Origin: Macrostomum hystrix
Taxonomy: Eukaryota > Platyhelminthes > Macrostomidae
Assembly (NCBI GenBank): GCA_950097015.1
Contig: CATNEN010000003.1
Span: forward strand, 8,230,501 to 8,294,500
Reading direction: 5' to 3'
DNA: 64,000 nucleotides
Position 1 is the stretch's first letter. Every line of letters starts with the position of its first letter. A model generated the notes under the pieces. That model was not told where the DNA came from and did no database searches. It worked only from the letters and a program-made list of their open reading frames with translations. Positions 46,115-56,700 of the stretch are shown here, piece after piece. Both the position numbers and the translations under genes were made by a program.

Positions 46115-46880
46115 ATGTTCTCTAAATTCTCGTTCCCTAGGACAATTCTTTTTCTTTCGTTTCTCAGTATCAAAACTTCTTGTGGCGTGACCGACGTATT
46201 CAACATGATCGAAGGATTCTTGTGCATGAGGAGTGAATTCATCGAGAAGCAGGCGAACGTGAGCACTAGCACCAGCTGCGCCATGCACTGCAACGACAAG
46301 CAGCGCTGCCAGGCCTTCACCATGGCTGACGGTCCGTGTCAGCTGTTCGTGTTCGACAAGTGCAGCAAGTCGGTGAGGGACTGCAGCTGCTCCAGGAGAG
46401 GCCAGGTGTTTGTGAAGCAGCAGCCGGGACTCGAGGCTGGCCAGCTGTGTCCGACTGGCTACGGAGACGACCTATGCGGAGTGAAGTACAAGATTTTCCC
46501 AGTACCTACTGCACCGTACATGACCTGGTATCAGGGCAGAGAAAAGTGTGACAACGAGAGCGGCCTGGTGATCATGGCCGACGTTACTGACGTTGTCGAG
46601 AATCTGTACATGAACACGCTCTACAGCAAGTTCGCCATTGGCTACTTCTTCCTCGGAGGCTTTCAAACTCCCGGCAGCGTGGAGCCCTATGGCGGCTACT
46701 ACTGGGTCGGCTGCAACATCACCGTCAATTCCAACCTTCTGGTCGACATCCGACGCTCCGAACTATTTAAACCACGAGTCCACAGTTGGCAAGCTGAATG
46801 CCCCAGGGATAGCGGATTTTATGTATGTCGACGACCACATGAGAGGCGCTCTGTGTGAGTGCCTGTCACCGTTTGATTAA
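46115..46880 (+). pseudogene. PAN/C-type-lectin-like paralogue F, one-base frameshift
   Basis: Signal peptide MFSKFSFPRTILFLSFLSI, PAN-like module (GFLCMRSEF, CAMHCNDKQRCQAFTM) and a CTLD (WYQGREKCDNESGLVIMADV, YFFLGGFQTPGSVEPYGG, YYWVGCNIT). Near 46735 an extra c (aac-c-ttctgg) moves the reading frame. The original frame stops at 46856-46858 after an unrelated tail. The other frame resumes with FWSTSDAPN, HESTVGK and ends LCECLSPFD at 46880, as expected for the family. Its CTLD is the most divergent of the set (YQGREKCDN in place of PSRQKCES), yet its core differs from B by a single base. Either a young pseudogene or a sequencing slip. Confidence 0.78.
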
Positions 46881-47358
46881 CGGCGATTAATGAAAATCTA
46901 CAAGAAATCTGCAACCCAGAGTTGAGACATACTCTATCGTCGTTTAGACTCGCAAACCAAAAATTACCTTGCAAAAACAAATCGCGAATGTAACGTAAAG
47001 TCTTGTTTAGTACTAATTGGTCTGAGTTGGGCCTCATGTTCTGAGCTCGAAGGCCATATTCATTTTGGGTGCAGCAGCGGAGAAAAAGTATGGAGATTGT
47101 CTTGTCGTACGATTTACGCTGATGAAGCCCACTGTAAAATTGTACTCGTACAACTGCTACATCGGTATCTATAGCCCCTTACTATCTCATAGCTTAGACT
47201 ACAAGCTTAGACTACAAAAAATAAGAAACAAAACTTGCCGAATAAACTGTTTTATAATAATATAATTTTAGCGTTTTCGGCTGACAATAAAACTTTATTT
47301 GAAATGACGTAAATGGCAAAGCAGAGAATGAATCGTGCGGAAATGCAGCTGTTCAAGG
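46881..47358. other. 3' flank of lectin F and of AAR2
   Basis: A short fragment at 47030-47105 (tgagctcgaaggccatattc, tgggtgcagcagcggag) resembles the family-2 SINE. On the minus strand AATAAA at 47299-47294 is a good poly(A) signal for AAR2, about 60 bp after its stop. Confidence 0.5.
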
Positions 47359-48648
47359 CTAGTCAACATTCTCATCTTCCTCGCAGTCCAGACGCCAGCC
47401 CCACAGCCGACCAGCAAGCTCGTTGAGCTCGTCCAACCGCGGCATCAGCTCATTCCGGCAGTTATCATCCTCTTGAACCGCACCAGCGCAATTCTGCCAC
47501 AGGTCAATCAGCAGTGGCCGAAGTCCACCGGGTGGCAACTCGGCCTCAGTGCTAGCCAACGCCGACAATTGCGGTTGAAGACAGCGCAGAAAGTTTACAA
47601 ACAAACGACGCTTCGACGCCACCGCGTCTCGGACGCGGCACAGATGGCCCAGAAGGCCCAGCCAGCGATCCAGGCTGGCTGAGCAGTGCAGAGTCACAGC
47701 CAGGACGAATGCCAGCTGTAGCTCCGCTAATAGGAGATTCTCGGCTAATTCACCTTGAGTATCAAGCCCACTAGCACCGACAACATCCGTTTGATTTCCG
47801 CTAGCCTGAGCTCTACCAGCGTGACGCAGCATGTCGCCAAGGGCCCAGCTGCGATCCAGTCGGTAGCGGTTGATGTCCTGCGGCGGACAGTCAGCCGGAT
47901 GTCCGGGCGGTAGGGGCGTCGCGAACGGGCAGTCGCCAGCGCTGTCAATTTCGCGGCCAGCTAACCAGGCGAGTTGATCGTGCAGTTCGGATGCGTGGCT
48001 TGTGAGATCACGCCAGCTAGGTGCGGAAATGAAATAACTGAATTGCTGCACAATCGACACTTACTTCTCAAACTGAACTGATGTGAAGGAATGAGCTTCT
48101 TCGAAAATTATGGATGTCTTTGAAGATTTAGTCGATGGTAAACTAAGGGATTTTAATTAGAGCTGACGATCATTGCGAAGGTAATGAATCATTGTGAAAC
48201 TGATGGATCATTGTGAAACTGATGGATCATTGTGAAACTGATGGCTCATTGTCAAATTTTCGATTTTGGGAATCCATTTTAAACGGTGTAAAAGGCTCTA
48301 TACAGAAAGAATATTTTTTTCACACCTTTTCAGTGTATCTCTAGGGTAGGGAGCGCACAGAGGTTCAAGAACTGCCGGGTAATCGTCAGTTGATTCATCC
48401 GATGCAACCAGACGCTCGTCTGCCTGGCACCAGCGGTATCGTAGCAGTGAGCGATCGTTCTTGACCCAGAAAAGGCGGCCAGACTGAAGCCCGGCCGGCC
48501 CCGCCGAAGCGTGCAACAGGTGCATGCCGGCTGGAACTCCGCGCACACCTGCGAATGCCGGTCCGCAGGTCCAGGTGTACCAGTCGATGCCCAGCTCGGC
48601 GCCAGTTGGCAGGCCTGAGATCAGTATGATCGAGAGGCCGTCAGGCAT
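47359..48648 (-). CDS. AAR2: AAR2 splicing-factor homologue (U5 snRNP maturation), two exons
   Basis: Exon 1 (48648 to about 48304) encodes the AAR2 N-terminal domain: ILISGLPTGAELGIDWYTW, CGPAFAGVRGVPAGMHLLHA and YPRDTLKR all line up with the family pattern. Exon 2 (about 48045 to 47359) encodes the C-terminal helical domain: FSYFIS, LDRSWALGDML, LLAELQLAFVLAVTLHCSAS, LDRWLGLLGHLCRV, FVNFLRCLQPQLSAL. In the family, AAR2 binds PRP8 in the cytoplasm and is replaced by BRR2 as U5 snRNP matures. With a GT donor at 48303 and AG acceptor at 48047-48046 both exons are in phase and give 343 residues, against about 384 in human. A donor at 48321-48320 aligns better to the family but leaves the phases unmatched, so the junction is provisional. 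The start lies about 15 residues short of the human one. An acceptor-like cttcag ends 14 bp upstream. Confidence 0.85.
48171..48252 (+). repeat. Short tandem repeat in the AAR2 intron
   Basis: About four copies of a 19-bp unit, cattgtgaaactgatggat. Confidence 0.85.
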
Positions 48649-48732
48649 GACGGGATGACGAGCTGAAGTTGTTGTTTAATAATACAGTAATAATAAAGCG
48701 ATAAACTTAAGTTTATAATAATAATACTAATT

Positions 48733-49060
48733 GCAGGAAGGCTGCCCACAATAGCACATCACTTGGTGACACTAGACCCGCAGCCAGTGAAGAGGCAATT
48801 CTGCCCATTTCGCTGACTCCTGAGCACACATGCACAGATACCGTACGCAAGCACACGCACAGTCTCATCGTCAGGCAGTGTACACTCTCACTGTTCCTTG
48901 GAGGTTGGCCCTCAAGGGCGTAAATTGCACGACAAGCCCCCAAGCCTTCTCTCCGCGGCTGCGGCCCCAAATGAATTTAGCGTCGCCGAGGAATCGATCT
49001 CATGGACATTATTGCGAGAAGCAAATTCGTCAACCGCTCTGCTACTGAGCCCCTTAAAAT
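48733..49060 (-). mobile_element. tRNA-derived SINE, family 2, copy d
   Basis: Minus-strand copy (gaaggctgcccacaatagca, gcagtgtacactctcactgt, gaatcgatctcatgg). On the minus strand it ends gcaatta followed by (tta)n at 48709-48735. It lies just upstream of AAR2 and may overlap its promoter. Confidence 0.8.
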
Positions 49061-49124
49061 TAAGATTCCTGTTAGTTAATTAACTAGCAATTAATTCCCC
49101 TTAATCCTATAGCCTTGAGTTCCG

Positions 49125-49340
49125 CCATAACATTTGCACCAAAGTCCTGAGCTCGATTCCGCGCGACGACGTGTTAATAGCCTCATTTAGCCGCGGAGAT
49201 TCCCAGATTCCCAGTCGTGCAGATTTCCACCCACAAGAGCCAAACCACTAATGAGAAAGTCAAGGGCAGATGTACACACCTGTGCGGATGAGAGCCTTGT
49301 GTAACTATCCGTGTGAGTGTGTACAAAGCAGAACTTGCTC
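49125..49340 (+). mobile_element. SINE family 2, degenerate plus-strand copy
   Basis: The head (gagctcgattccgcgcg) and body (gatgtacacacctgtgcgg, gtgtgagtgtgtac) match the family-2 SINE with deletions. Confidence 0.55.
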
Positions 49341-49664
49341 ACAGCTGGAAGAGGGTCGACTGTCGCCACATGTGGATGATACTACTACTACCAGTGATAA
49401 AATCAGTGTAATAGCAAACAATGTCTATGTCTGTAAATGTTCCCACAGAGCAGGCAAAGAAAGATAAGATTACTTAGGCCAGGACAGGGGGGAGAGAGAG
49501 GCACTGTTAAGGACGAAATGCAGCAAAAAAGAAAAACTTTTTTGAACGCAGAGAACGTTGATCAGAGGCTAATTGTGAATCAACCCAGGATCAACTCACG
49601 CTTTTGGCGACAGATGGCGCATGTGTAGTAATTTAAACAGCCAAATAGTGCTCAAGGCATGGCC

Positions 49665-49737
49665 GCCTCTGTAGCTCAGTGGCTAGAGCACTGGTCTCGT
49701 AAACCAGGGGTCGGGAGTTCGATCCTCCCCAGGGGCT
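49665..49737 (+). tRNA. tRNA-Thr(CGT)
   Basis: A 73-nt cloverleaf. The seven-base acceptor stem GCCTCTG/CAGGGGC has one T-G pair. The D arm contains the A box tagctcagtgg. The anticodon stem CTGGT/ACCAG holds the loop CTCGTAA (anticodon CGT, reads ACG threonine). The T arm GGGAG-TTCGATC-CTCCC carries the B box. An eight-T run at 49744-49751 is the Pol III terminator. Intact pairing throughout and no SINE body attached, so it is a genuine gene rather than a SINE head. Confidence 0.93.
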
Positions 49738-49743
49738 AACATA

Positions 49744-49751
49744 TTTTTTTT
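49744..49751 (+). terminator. Pol III T-run terminator of tRNA-Thr
   Basis: Eight consecutive T residues six bases past the tRNA 3' end. Confidence 0.8.
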
Positions 49752-50637
49752 AAGAATCAATATTCTTAACGAAATATACTTTAAGATACTTAACAGCACT
49801 ACATATAAATATAATGTAGGCCCTACAAATAACTTGTCTTTGAAAGACAGAATAAAATGAAATGAATTCCTCTTCTAAATGTGATATTTGTATATACAAA
49901 TCCTGAATCAGTATATAAGACGTCTCATTGCTACTTACTCACAATACAACAACAGTGATACAAAGTCACATATCCGAAGCAAAATTTATCTTGGTTATAT
50001 ATCTGTGAAGTGACTCGAATAATAAAATAATAAGCATACTCGTTATATCTACTATCCTAACAAAAAAATGGAAACGGTTATGTTTTTAAAACAATTTTTT
50101 CGATACATATAGGATTTTTAAATAAGTAAACAAAATTAAAACCGGTGATTAGTTTAAAAACACAAAATATATTTTATCTAAACAAAAAAACGTCAACTCA
50201 GGAGTTTATTTTAGTAGTCAATAAAACAAAAGACAAAAATAAAGATTCAAATAGAGTATCATGCTACTTACAGAGACAATAGCAAGCTAGTATTAAATAG
50301 GCGAAAAAAGAGATTAAATGAAAAAAAACAAAAGGACGGCAAACTAAAGCATTAGTGCCTTGAAAAAGAATGTCTTTCAGCTTGTTTCACATCTGACCTG
50401 ACTAGAACAAGTTGCCTTCTAGCAAAAAGCTATAGCAAAAAAAGAAAAAAGAAAAAAGAATCACAAAGAGAGACAAATCACAGGGCAAAGACTGCTTTTT
50501 GTTATTTACTCATTCACATTCAGAAACTTTCATAATTACTCAATCAGAAAGAGCAACAATTAAACTAAGTAGTAGCAGTATTAGTTAAACATAATAATTA
50601 GTTTCTTTAAGAAAATATTATTATCAACTGGAAAGGA
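49752..50637. other. 3' flank of KIF19
   Basis: AT-rich, no gene. On the minus strand AATAAA at 50210-50205 lies about 430 bp past the KIF19 stop and is a candidate poly(A) signal. Confidence 0.4.
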
Positions 50638-50706
50638 TCAGAAGAAACCGGTTGGTCGCTGAGACACGGCCTGACCGGTGACTCCTATTTCTGGGAGGCG
50701 ACCGTG

Positions 50707-50763
<57 letters not shown>

Positions 50764-53700
50764 TCCACCGCGTCTTCTGCGCTGCCTTGTGGGCTCTTTA
50801 GAAGACGCTGCTTCGGCGGGAACTTTTGAAATGAATTGTAATATATTTAAAATGTAATAAACTATTGTTTAATGACCGATTTAGGTCGTTTAAGAGTATT
50901 TTTCAAGCGACAATAAGCCTAGATTTCCACAAAAAATTCTGGCTGCTAATATCCGCCTATTCAGCCTGTTTAATCTCAATTTATCGAATTATTAGTCGCC
51001 GGCACGTCGGGAATTAAATCGAACTCACCTTTCAGAGGCTTTAGACTTCGATTTGGATTCGACGGAATTGAGCCAGTTTCAGCGGAAGTTGCTTCGTCTG
51101 AAAATAGTCAGTATTGATTTCTTTAAAAGAAACTCTAATTCTATTTTAATTTCATTAGAATAGAAAGCTAACCTTGAACAGGCAGATGGGCCGGATTTTT
51201 ACCACGTTGAAAACGAACGCCATTTAGCTTTGATTTGTTGCTAGAAATGTTCAACGTTCGCTTTCGTAGAGCGACAGTGGCAGCCGCTGCCATCAGTGGT
51301 TCTTCTTTAATCATGCTCCTAGAGCGAGTAGTTGGTGCAGGCTGCTGCTGCTGCTGCTGCTGAAAGCCTAGACCAAGATCCACACGTACCGGTTCCAGGC
51401 TTCTATGCTTGCGTCTTCTTCTCTGCTGCTGCTGCTGCTGCTGCTGCTGATACCCATGCTGCCTGAGTCGAGACCTGTTATTATTATTATTGTTATTCCT
51501 AGATAGCCAGGTGTTGTCAGTCCAAATTGAGCGCCTATCAGACAGGAGATCATCCTCAGACAGGTAGCCGGCTAATTGGCCCCCATTGTGCCAGGCTAGA
51601 CTAGAGGCTGTGAGCTGTTGTTGCTGCTGCTGAAGTCTGGCAGCCGTGGGCGGCAGCGGTTTAGTCGATGGCGGAGAAGCTTGATTAACGCGAGCGTGAA
51701 ACAGGCGATCCAACGGCTGCTGGGGCGTTGCTAAGGTGCTTCGGTGGTGCTGCTGCTGATGCTGCGGCTGATTTTGGTGCAGAACTCGAGCCTAAACGAG
51801 CCGTTATTAATATACAAAACGCATAATCAGAATATTATAATAGTGTTTTGAAGTGATTAAGATTTCGGCAGCAATCTATCTAGCAAACATGTAAGGCAAC
51901 CTATCAGAAAAAACCTAGTTAGGCTAGATGTAAAGACAGTGGTACAGCATTACAGGTATTATACACCGTTTCTAAGTATCCTGTATCCAGTCTTACATAG
52001 TTTTTTTCTCCAAAGTTAAGACACTCGAACTCTCGACGTCTCGATTAGGATACAATCTCGCAATTAAACCCTAAAATTAGCTTAAAACGCGCATGCTACT
52101 ACTCACGTGACTCTCCAGCTGGTCCAGATCGGGCAAGCTAACTCCCATGCTGCGTTGAAACACACCGTCATCCTCGTCGGCGGGCCCTCTATCGTACAGT
52201 TCGTGCATGCGAGCCAAACTTGTTGGCAGCCTGGCGCCCATGCGAGCCAGCAGGCGCTTTTGCCGGCTAATAATAGCATGACACAACTGGCGATGCGAAC
52301 GAAATCTGGATAGTAGTAGGTCGCGCTTTCTAATCTCCATCGATTTTAAAAAAGCTTCGGCCTGCACTTCGGCGTTCTCTATTTCTAGAGCGTTCAGCTG
52401 ACTGAGCAGTTTGAGTATTTCACGTTCCTCTTCGTTTGTTAGCTTCAGCTGTGAACAGGGTAGAAGAACAGTAGGTCATACAGGTAGAAGAACAGTAGGT
52501 CATACAGGTAGAAGAACAGTAGGTCATACAGGTAGAAGAACAGTAGGTCATACAGGTGGAAGAACAGTAGGTCATACAGGTGGAAGAACAGTAGGTCAGA
52601 CAGGTAGGAGAATCGGGGGTCATGCAGGTAGGAGAATCGGGGGTCATACAGGTAAAAGAATCGGGGGTCATGCAGGTAGGAAAATCGGGGGTCATGCAGG
52701 TAGGAGAATCGGGGGTCATACAGGTAGGAGAATCGGGGGTCATGCAGGTAGGAGAATCGGGGGTCATACAGGTAGGAAAATCGGGGGTCATGCAGGTAGG
52801 AGAATCGGGGGTCATACAGGTAGGAAAATCGGGGGTCATGCAGGTAGGAGAATCGGGGGTCATGCAGGTAGGAGAATCGGGGGTCATGCAGGTAGGAGAA
52901 TCGGGGGTCATGCAGGTAGGAGAATCGGGGGTCATACAGGTAGGAGAATCGGGGGTCATACAGGTAGGAGAATCGGGGGTCATACAGGTAGGAGAATCGG
53001 GGGTCATGCAGGTAGGAGAATCGGGGGTCATGCAGGTAGGAGAATCGGGGGTCATACAGGTAGGAGAATCGGGGGTCATGCAGGTAGGAGAGTCGGGGGT
53101 CATACAGGTAGGAGAGTCGGGGGTCATGCAGGTAGGAGAATCGGGGGTCATACAGGTAGGAGAATCGGGGGTCATACAGGTAGGAGAATCGGGGGTCATA
53201 CAGGTAGGAGAATCGGGGGTCATACAGGTAGGAGAATCGGGGGTCATACAGGTAGGAGAATCGGGGGTCATACAGGTAGAAGAATCGGGGGTCATACAGG
53301 TAGGAGAGTCGGGGGTCATACAGGTAGGAGAGTCGGGGGTCATGCAGGTAGGAGAATCGGGGGTCATGCAGGTAGGAGAATCGGGGGTCATACAGGTAGG
53401 AGAATCGGGGGTCATACAGGTAGGAGAATCGGGGGTCATACAGGTAGGAGAATCGGGGGTCATACAGGTAGGAGAATCGGGGGTCATACAGGTAGGAGAA
53501 TCGGGGGTCATACAGGTAGGAGAATCGGGGGTCATACAGGTAGGAGAATCGGGGGTCATACAGGTAGGAGAATCGGGGGTCATACAGGTAGGAGAATCGG
53601 GGGTCATACAGGTAGGAGAATCGGGGGTCATACAGGTAGGAGAGTCGGGGGTCATACAGGTAGGAGAGTCGGGGGTCATGCAGGTAGGAGAATCGGGGGT

Positions 53701-56700
53701 CATACAGGTAGGAGAATCGGGGGTCATACAGGTAGGAGAATCGGGGGTCATACAGGTAGGAGAGTCGGGGGTCATGCAGGTAGGAGAATCGGAGGTCATG
53801 CAGGTAGGAGCATGGGGAATCAGACACGCATAGTCAGGGCGTCACTGACCCGCACGCTGTCCTCCAACTGCCTGGCTCGATCCCGGGCCGCGATCATCTC
53901 GGCCACAGCCTGGTAACGAATCTTCTCGCAGCGCAATCGTTCGTCCTGCAGCACGGAGAGTTCAGAGCGGGCCGCCTGCACTTCGCCTGGCTCCTCCAGC
54001 ACTGCGGCAGCTGAAGAGATTGCATCTTCGTCTGTTACGGCTCCGCCATCAGGCGAGGCGACATCGCCGCTGGTTGCGGTAGGCGTTGCCAAGGACCCGG
54101 CTGCTGAATCTGGGGCCTGTTTGATCACTCGATCAATCTCATACTGAGAGATGAGCAGATTAGCGCGACCGATTTCAAGGGCCAAGTCGCCCAGAGTGTT
54201 GTCTAGCGACATGACGCCCTTCCTAGATGTTTGTTTAGAAAGGCTTGGCGCTAAATATCAACATGGCTTAAAAAAGCTTAGAAATGCAAGCTGAAAACAC
54301 TTACTGAACTACTAACAGTAGAGAAGACTAAAATCAGAATGAAATTAAACTGAAGATTATATTACAAACGATATGAATGTAACGATAGGGAAAATCAGAA
54401 GAGAAGTTGAAATCGAAAATTGTTGAGAATTAAGTATAATTACATAGACTAACACACTGAAAAACTATTAATTCATGCGCATTTTTAGAAGTTTTTTATT
54501 AATAATCAACGAGTAAATCGATGTGAGCTTCAAAATAATTTAAATTAGTCATACAAAGGACAGTCATGTTTCAGCAATTCGAGTAAAAAACTAAAAACTA
54601 AAACTAGAAAACTAAACAGAACATTTAGAGGAAAATGAGCAGTGTTAGACAAAATGCAACCAATACTACTACTTACGTGGATAATCATGTTTACTATGCT
54701 TAATATTTTCTGAAAATAATAGTAAAACAATAAACAGTAATTGAGGCGTGCTTAAATGTACATTTTCGTGCCACTTTCGGGTTTGTTGTGATGACAAGTA
54801 AAAACACGAAAGTGCATTTCGTAATCGCTTTAAATTAAAACAGGTGATCGGTTTAGAAAAACATGTAAAATATGAAAAAATACCTCAGCTCCATGACCTC
54901 TTGAAACGCGGTGAGAATCTGTTCCTTGGTAGAGTTAAACACTCGCCGTTGCTGTGCCGCAGCGCTAAATATCATCGCCTTAGACTCGGCTCCATTCGCC
55001 GCGGCTGCGCCTTCCAGACGACCGCGCAGACGAAATATCTCCTGCCTCAGTTCGTTGATAACGCCGGTGTATTGCGCAATGTGATGACTCACATCTGTGA
55101 CATTGCGGCGAACCTTGGTTCGAATCTGTTTAGCCCGATCGGCGTAGACTAGTGTGTTTCTGGAGTCTTCGAAATGCAAATTAGCAGGCGATATGTTGGC
55201 AATCATCACCGTTTTACAATTTCCACCCAGAGCCTCCTTCAATAGCCTAGTGAGCTTGCTGTCTCGATAATTGACATAGCGCTGGTTGGATCTGTCAGCC
55301 AGGGCGTTGATGCAGTTGCCCAATGCTAGCAGGGATCGATTTATGTGGGCGCCTTCCAGCATTCGTTTGCCGCGATTCTGCGTGTGAGCGGCCCGCTCAG
55401 ACCCGGCTAGATCGATCAGGAACAGCTTGCCTGTGCGAACCTCCTCGGTTACATTGCGCACTCGGGACCGCTTCAGCACTGTGATCTGGGATTAGGATGC
55501 AGTTGTTGGCATACCTGAATTCCCTGTTTTTTACTTACCTATTTTTAGCCTCAATTATCCCATTCAAACGCACTTGTTAGCCCTACTAAATATTCTAGGA
55601 AAAATTATACCACTCTTTTTCCATTACCTGTCTACTCGCTTAATTATCCCATTTCATTCTCTAAATTATCCCCTTCTCCCTGAACTGGCTACTCACAAAA
55701 TTATCCCCTTCTGCCTCAACTGACTACACACAAAATTATCCCCTTCTCCATCAACTGGCTACTCACAAAATTATCCCCTTCTGCCTCAACTGACTACACA
55801 CAAAATTATCCCCTTCTCCATCAACTGGCTACTCACAAAATTATCCCCTTCTCCCTCAACTGACTACTCACAAAATTATCCCCTTCTGCCTCAACTGACT
55901 ACTCACAAAATTATCCCCTTCTGCCTCAACTGACTACACACAAAATTATCCCCTTCTCCATCAACTGGCTACTCACAAAATTATCCCCTTCTGCCTCAAC
56001 TGACTACACACAAAATTATCCCCTTCTGCCTCAACTGGCTACTCACAAAATTACCCCCTTCTCCCTGAACTGGCTACTCACAAAATTATCCCCTTCTCCC
56101 TGAACTGGCTACTCACAAAATTATCCCCTTCTGCCTCATGCGTCTACTCACAAAATTATCCCCTTCTCCCTCATGCGTCTACTCACAAAATTATCCCCTT
56201 CTCCATCAACTGGCTACTCACAAAATTATCCCCTTCTCCCTCATGCGTCTACTCACAAAATTATCCCCTTCTCCCTCAACTGGCTACTCACAAAATTATC
56301 CCCTTCTCCCTCAACTGGCTACTCACGAAATTATCCCCTTCTCCCTCAACTGTCTACACACAAAATTATCCCCTTCTGCCTTAACTGTCTACTCATAAAA
56401 TTATCCCCTTCTCCCTTAACTGTCTACTCACAAGATTATCCCCTTCTCCCTTAGCTGTCTTTCTGCAAAGCATAAGTTAAACTAAAGCATAAATTATTAC
56501 CTATAAACTGTTCTACAAAGCAAAATACTTCGCCTCACCTGCAGTACAGCATGCGACCTTGAGCTGGTCTCATTAGCTGCTGTTGGTTCCGTTGTGCGCG
56601 CCAAATTGCCTTGAGTCAGCAGGTGCAGTACCTAGCAAAGTTTTAATGGTTATCGATACACTAAAGTAAGCACGTTGAATAATTAAAATTCCTAACGCAA

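Noticed and set aside
52020-52080. tRNA-like B box in KIF19 intron 8 (minus)
   Set aside because: Only the gagttcgagtgtc motif and a weak A box; no cloverleaf and no SINE body.
52411-53916. Long ORFs on both strands (400-500 codons)
   Set aside because: They read through the 24-bp minisatellite in KIF19 intron 7; exon 7 and exon 8 join in phase around it.
54675-54708. Possible extra 34-bp KIF19 exon
   Set aside because: It has splice-like borders, but its inclusion breaks the frame and the family alignment, whereas exon 6 to exon 7 is in phase and reads MELRKGVMSLDNT.
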